Positions 60,338 to 64,000 of a stretch of 64,000 bases of DNA are shown here, one piece after another (the stretch's first letter is position 1; the number at the start of each line of letters is the position of its first letter). The DNA is from Paenibacillus nasutitermitis (lineage in GTDB: Bacteria > Bacillota > Bacilli > Paenibacillales > Paenibacillaceae). Both the position numbers and the translations under genes were made by a program. The stretch lies in contig NZ_BMHP01000003.1 of NCBI RefSeq assembly GCF_014641075.1, positions 620,001 to 684,000 on the forward strand, in the 5' to 3' direction. The notes beneath the pieces are model-generated. The model saw only the letters and a list, made by a program, of their open reading frames with translations, was not told the DNA's origin and searched no databases.

Positions 60338-61252
60338 ATGAAACTGCCTGAAGAAATGAACGATAAACAATTTCAACCCTTACTGGACCATGTACAGCGC
60401 ATGCAACAAGAAGCAGGCTCTTCAGCCGCTTCACTGATCGTCATTCAGAACGGTAAAATCGTGACAGAATGGTATGCCGGGTCGCACCATTTCAAATCGG
60501 GGGCGCGCAGCGTTTCAGCAGACTCTCTGTTTAATATCTACTCGACTAGAAAAACGTACATCGGCTTGGCGACTGCAATTGCGGTGATCGAAGGCAATTT
60601 GGACTTGGACAAGCCGTTACATAACTATATGGATGATCTTCCGCAAGAGGAGTTAGCCGGTATCACACTTCGCGATTTAGCGACAAAGACAGGCGCCAAA
60701 TATTTCGGCGATCCTAAAATCGAGCGCGAAGAACTCGTTTGCAAGCTAATTAAACAGATTACCGGACAAAACATTGCCCAACTGATAACCGGTAAAGTTC
60801 TCAACCCGTTGGGATTATCGCATACGGAATGGGCCACGGCTCCAAAAGAAAGTCTGGTTTGCGACTTTCAGGCAGGCGACGGCTACGCTTCTGTCCGGAT
60901 CGAATCAGACGAAGGGCATGAGCGCAATCTGTATACAAGTACCAGAGACTTGGCATACTGGGGTTACCTGCATGTCCAACAAGGCCGTATAAACGGCTCG
61001 CAGCTGTTGCCCGTAGAGGTTTTTAAGCTGTATGAATCATTAAGAGCCGATGAAATCCCGGAGAAACGAATTCTGGGCTGGTATTACCAGCAGGATTGGT
61101 ATTATGCCACAGGCGCTGCTGGCTGCCACTGTGTTATTATACCCGAACATCAGGCTGTCGGGGTCAGAATGTACAACAAATATACGGACAACTATAAAGA
61201 AGATCAACATGACTTCAACAGCACTTTGCACTCAATTTTACAATTTCAATAA
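60338..61252 (+). CDS. Beta-lactamase-family serine hydrolase
   Basis: Class C beta-lactamase-like fold, 304 residues, no signal peptide. The S-x-x-K motif is STRK (in YSTRKTYIG, about 69-77), which gives the nucleophile. The third box is not obvious; HCVIIPEHQAVGVRMYN sits where a core beta strand ends. Likely an esterase or peptidase-type enzyme and not an antibiotic resistance gene. GGAGG lies about 7 nt before the ATG. Its 3' end overlaps the LysR gene by 38 bp. Confidence 0.83.
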   Translation: MKLPEEMNDKQFQPLLDHVQRMQQEAGSSAASLIVIQNGKIVTEWYAGSHHFKSGARSVSADSLFNIYSTRKTYIGLATAIAVIEGNLDLDKPLHNYMDDLPQEELAGITLRDLATKTGAKYFGDPKIEREELVCKLIKQITGQNIAQLITGKVLNPLGLSHTEWATAPKESLVCDFQAGDGYASVRIESDEGHERNLYTSTRDLAYWGYLHVQQGRINGSQLLPVEVFKLYESLRADEIPEKRILGWYYQQDWYYATGAAGCHCVIIPEHQAVGVRMYNKYTDNYKEDQHDFNSTLHSILQFQ

Positions 61253-62099
61253 ATTCCTTTAACGAACGGGAGATCCATTTCTTCGGGTGCATAACCAATT
61301 GCAAATCCAATCGAAGGTCGGAATGCGCAAACGGAAGAACGAGCAGCTCTCCTCTTCGTATCTCCTCCTCCGCCACCATTTTCGGCAGAAGAGCGATTCC
61401 TGTGCCAGCTCTTACGCATCTTTTGATTGCTTCGGGGTTTCCTATTTCCAAGCCGACCCGATAAGGAATCCTTCGGGATCGCAGAACCTTTTCCAGCATC
61501 ATACGATAATTGCAGCTTTCTTCTGCCATAATCCATTCATAATCATTTAATTGGTCCAGCTCTGCATGATTAAGCTGAGATAAGGGATGATCCGGTTTAG
61601 CAATCAACACTAAAGGCTCTTCCCTAATTGTTAACCATTGCAGAGTCGGATCGGATGGTTTACTTTCAAGAATTAGTCCAATATCCAATTCGCCTTCTCT
61701 GACTTTCTCAAGAATGCGGTCTTCGCGTTCAGGCTGCAATCGAATGTTAAGGTCAGTATATTTGCTGCGAATCTGTTGGATAAGGGGTGGTAGATAATAA
61801 GAGGCTATCGAATCAATTGCCCCAATCGAAAGAGTCCCCCCGCCTTGCAAAGCAAGCTTTTCCTTGGACAATTGATAAAGATCCAGCATTTGAACCGTGA
61901 TCTTTAATAATTCCTCTCCCGCGGAAGTAAGCCTCAAACCTTTGCTGTACCTTTCAAATAATTGTACGCCATATGCTTTCTCTAATTTCTGAATCTGTAT
62001 GGTAACACTTGATTGCGCGTAACCGAGTTCCTCGGCAGCCCGGGTGAAACTTTGGCGCAAGGCGACCTCCCGGAAGGTTTGAAGATATACGAGATCCAT
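61215..62099 (-). CDS. LysR family transcriptional regulator
   Basis: A 294-residue regulator. The N-terminal winged helix is clear (LQTFREVALRQSFTRAAEEL, then YAQSSVTIQIQKLEKAYGVQLFERY in outline), and about 90-290 form the LysR substrate-binding domain (GTLSIGAIDSIASYYLPPLI). It is divergent from a dapA-like gene 110 bp away, the usual layout for a regulator and its target. Its last 38 bp overlap the end of the serine hydrolase gene on the other strand. Confidence 0.9.
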   Translation of the reverse strand: MDLVYLQTFREVALRQSFTRAAEELGYAQSSVTIQIQKLEKAYGVQLFERYSKGLRLTSAGEELLKITVQMLDLYQLSKEKLALQGGGTLSIGAIDSIASYYLPPLIQQIRSKYTDLNIRLQPEREDRILEKVREGELDIGLILESKPSDPTLQWLTIREEPLVLIAKPDHPLSQLNHAELDQLNDYEWIMAEESCNYRMMLEKVLRSRRIPYRVGLEIGNPEAIKRCVRAGTGIALLPKMVAEEEIRRGELLVLPFAHSDLRLDLQLVMHPKKWISRSLKEFIEIVKLSAKCC

Positions 62100-62209
62100 T
62101 CGCCCACCTCATTAATAATATTGATAATGCTCATCACTTATTATAGCTAACAGTAATGGCTTCCGCTATGATAAATTAAATGCATCAAACCATAACGGGA
62201 GGTTATTTT

Positions 62210-63106
62210 ATGTTAATGGAGCAAGATTTAAGAGGTCTTTTCCTGCCGGTTGTAACCCCCTTCCTACCCAACGATGAGCTGGATTCGGAATCTTATCGGA
62301 ACTATTTGAGCAAGCTTTTAACCTACGACATTCAAGGTCTGGTCATCAACGGTACTACCGGGGAGTCGCCGACGGTATCCTGGGAAGAGGTAGAGCGGCT
62401 CGTTCAGTGGACCAAAGAAATCATGCTGGAGAACAATAGGAACGTCCCCCTTATTATAGGAACAGGAACGAATGACACGGCTTCGACAATAAAACGGACA
62501 GAATGGGCAGGGCAATTGGGGGCAGAAGCAGTGCTTGTCGTCATTCCTTATTATAATAAGCCCTCACAGGAGGGAATCATTGAGCACTTTCGGAGGGTTT
62601 CTCAAGTCGGAGTCCCCATCATCGTATATGAGATCCCTTCCCGTACCGGGGTTCGACTAACCACGAAGACGGCCAGAACGATCATGGATTTAAATGGAGT
62701 CATCGGATTAAAGGACAGCACTGGCGGTATGGAGCTGATTTCAGAGTTGACACGTTACGGTACCAAGCCTGTTCTATGCGGGGATGACCCTTATTTTTAC
62801 GCGATGTTGAGTCAAGGAGAGACGGGAGGTATATTGGCGTCAGCCAATGTGAATACACAGCTGTATATCGATGTTATCAACCTTCACCGTCAAGGTGATA
62901 TTCGTGCAGCTAAAGATACGTTTAACCTTCTGGTTCCTTTCATTCAGCTGTTATTTCGGGAATCCAATCCTTCGCCTCTAAAATGGCTGCTTGCTCGGCA
63001 GGGCCTCATCAAGTCTGACAAACTTCGTCTGCCGATGAGCCCCATCACTTTGGAGCTGCAGGCCGATTTGGAAATGGCACTACAACGTCTGCCCCTTAAT
63101 CTGTAA
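62210..63106 (+). CDS. dapA: DapA-like dihydrodipicolinate synthase family protein
   Basis: Class I aldolase-type TIM barrel, about 298 residues. Schiff-base Lys168 (VIGLKDSTGG), Tyr140 (IVYEIPSRTG), the TTGES motif (49-53) and Arg145 match 4-hydroxy-tetrahydrodipicolinate synthase. The enzyme would join pyruvate and aspartate semialdehyde in lysine and diaminopimelate synthesis. However, a LysR-controlled, stand-alone member may instead act on another keto acid. GGGAGG lies 7 nt before the ATG at 62210; an upstream ATG at 62180 has no site. Confidence 0.85.
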   Translation: MLMEQDLRGLFLPVVTPFLPNDELDSESYRNYLSKLLTYDIQGLVINGTTGESPTVSWEEVERLVQWTKEIMLENNRNVPLIIGTGTNDTASTIKRTEWAGQLGAEAVLVVIPYYNKPSQEGIIEHFRRVSQVGVPIIVYEIPSRTGVRLTTKTARTIMDLNGVIGLKDSTGGMELISELTRYGTKPVLCGDDPYFYAMLSQGETGGILASANVNTQLYIDVINLHRQGDIRAAKDTFNLLVPFIQLLFRESNPSPLKWLLARQGLIKSDKLRLPMSPITLELQADLEMALQRLPLNL

Positions 63107-63116
63107 GAATGCGATT

Positions 63117-63153
63117 AGGCCGGAAACCTTCAAAAGAAGAGGGTTTCCGGCCT
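63117..63153. terminator. Terminator after the dapA-like gene
   Basis: AGGCCGGAAACC (63117-63128) and GGTTTCCGGCCT (63142-63153) form a 12-bp stem with a 13-nt loop. It separates the dapA-like gene from the converging edge gene. Confidence 0.8.
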
Positions 63154-63196
63154 TCTGTGCCAACATCGCTCTCCCGCCTTATTAATTTCAGACAAA

Positions 63197-64000
63197 CTAC
63201 GAATTAGCCAGGCTTGCAGTGACTACCGTTTGTCGCAGCTCGTTGTTGCTGACTTTGACATTAATGACTTTCGTCGTGCGATTGCCTTGCCGGTCGGTGA
63301 TGATGATTGTAATCTTGTCTTCCTTCAGCTGATCGGGATAGCCTTCCAATTGCATATGCCCGATTCCTGACCCGTCGTCGCCTGCCGCAAGTATTGATTT
63401 CTCCTGTGTATCCGGATTTCCCTGATTTGACCCTGCGCCGAGAAAATGGGAATAGTTATCCGCCGCTGCCCAATTATACATATTCCAGGCGGTCCAGCGA
63501 TACCATATCTTCCCGTAGTCATGAAAGTCGTCGTCGAACGTCATCGCCATATGCTTATCGTAAAGAAGATTGAAATCAGCCTCGGAAACCTGACGTTCTT
63601 CATCGAATGTCTGGTAAATGTTAGGGTTCCAAAATTTCTCGTCCTGCGTCTTCGTCCAGTCCACTGCGTAAATGTATTCATTTTTTGTGGAGATTTCTAT
63701 TTTTGCGATATTTTCTCCGTCAATAAAAAATTCCAGACCCGGTCTTGCATTGACGTTGCTGACGGCCGTACCGAAATCTTCAGAGCTTTTCTGATTATCC
63801 GCCAATCTGAATACGGCCCCGTCCTGGCCGATTTTCACATCAATGGCGTACGCTGATATTTTTTCTCCAAACGGGTAACTGAGAAAAACAACCAAAGCCA
63901 ACAGGATACCGATCGCCAGGGCAGCCCATTGCACGCGCAGAGGCCTTAATGGTTGTTTCGCATGTTCGGCAGGCTGCTGGCGATGCCGTAAGCTGTCCCT
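63197..64000 (-). CDS. Membrane-anchored extracellular protein, 5' end cut by window edge
   Basis: The frame stays open to base 64000, so the start lies outside; the GTG at 63934 is internal. A basic Gln/Arg/Pro-rich segment leads into one membrane helix (WAALAIGILLALVVFLSYPF), followed by about 215 extracellular residues with acidic, aromatic segments (FDDDFHDYGKIWYRWTAW) and a final beta-rich part (KITIIITDRQGNRTTKVINV). One-helix topology resembles anti-sigma or DUF4179-type proteins, but I do not recognise the family. Confidence 0.65.
   Translation of the reverse strand, partial: RDSLRHRQQPAEHAKQPLRPLRVQWAALAIGILLALVVFLSYPFGEKISAYAIDVKIGQDGAVFRLADNQKSSEDFGTAVSNVNARPGLEFFIDGENIAKIEISTKNEYIYAVDWTKTQDEKFWNPNIYQTFDEERQVSEADFNLLYDKHMAMTFDDDFHDYGKIWYRWTAWNMYNWAAADNYSHFLGAGSNQGNPDTQEKSILAAGDDGSGIGHMQLEGYPDQLKEDKITIIITDRQGNRTTKVINVKVSNNELRQTVVTASLANS

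Noticed and set aside
60338..61252. Antibiotic resistance beta-lactamase
   Set aside because: It has the S-x-x-K motif but no export signal and no clear later motifs of resistance enzymes; a general serine hydrolase is a safer call.

Overview
The window looks like a chromosomal segment of a Paenibacillus-type, low-to-mid GC, Gram-positive spore-former (inference). The reasons are strong AAGGAGG-type ribosome binding sites with frequent GTG and TTG starts, a T-box leader in front of a threonyl-tRNA synthetase, lplB/lplC-type sugar permeases encoded without their own ATPase, a membrane-bound AraC regulator of the YesS type, and an ectoine cluster of the kind known from Paenibacillus. No rRNA, tRNA, prophage, transposase or CRISPR array was seen. 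Both edges cut genes: an MFS transporter on the left and a membrane-anchored extracellular protein on the right.

Layout. 1-8.2 kb: an MFS transporter gene converges on a nine-gene minus-strand operon, ehuBCDA-ectABCD plus a UPF0316 membrane protein gene, which makes and imports ectoine and hydroxyectoine. A 31-codon leader reading frame with a strong ribosome binding site precedes ehuB. 8.2-14.1 kb: an AT-richer accessory stretch with an SDR/TetR pair, two immunity-like genes (DUF4304 and a possible SUKH protein), a possible sigma-factor remnant, and an aldo-keto reductase/AraC pair. 14.1-17 kb: an ECF sigma factor diverges from a 646-codon frame that joins an AraC regulator to a siderophore-binding lipoprotein, with a perfect 7-1-7 Fur box at the junction. 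17-20 kb: a NUDIX hydrolase and a PP2C / DUF429-like / PAP2 operon.

20-35.5 kb: a polysaccharide-use locus. It holds a GH43 enzyme and a nine-gene minus-strand operon: two permeases, a binding lipoprotein, an unknown 640-residue protein, an aldose dehydrogenase-like AKR, a heparinase II/III-like lyase, a lactonase-like amidohydrolase, a GH88 hydrolase and a duplicated mutarotase-like protein. A YesS-like regulator lies upstream. 35.6-38 kb: thrS with its T-box leader. 38-42.8 kb: two small membrane proteins, a six-helix chemoreceptor, and a PAS-chemoreceptor-like soluble protein divergent from a CarH-like MerR/B12 regulator. 42.9-44.6 kb: ribokinase, then four tandem 111-bp hairpin repeats. 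44.6-57.6 kb: a second glycan locus with a GH38 alpha-mannosidase, a sugar ABC transporter, an unknown 728-residue protein, a GntR/LacI-type regulator and a divergent GxGYxYP-domain protein. 57.7-64 kb: glutaminase, GNAT acetyltransferase, type II pantothenate kinase, a serine hydrolase, a LysR/DapA pair and the partial edge gene.

The most unusual points are the Fur-controlled promoter inside the AraC-lipoprotein frame, the four half-site operator between the CarH-like regulator and the PAS-chemoreceptor protein, the hairpin array whose stems covary between copies, and the translated leader candidate before the ectoine operon.
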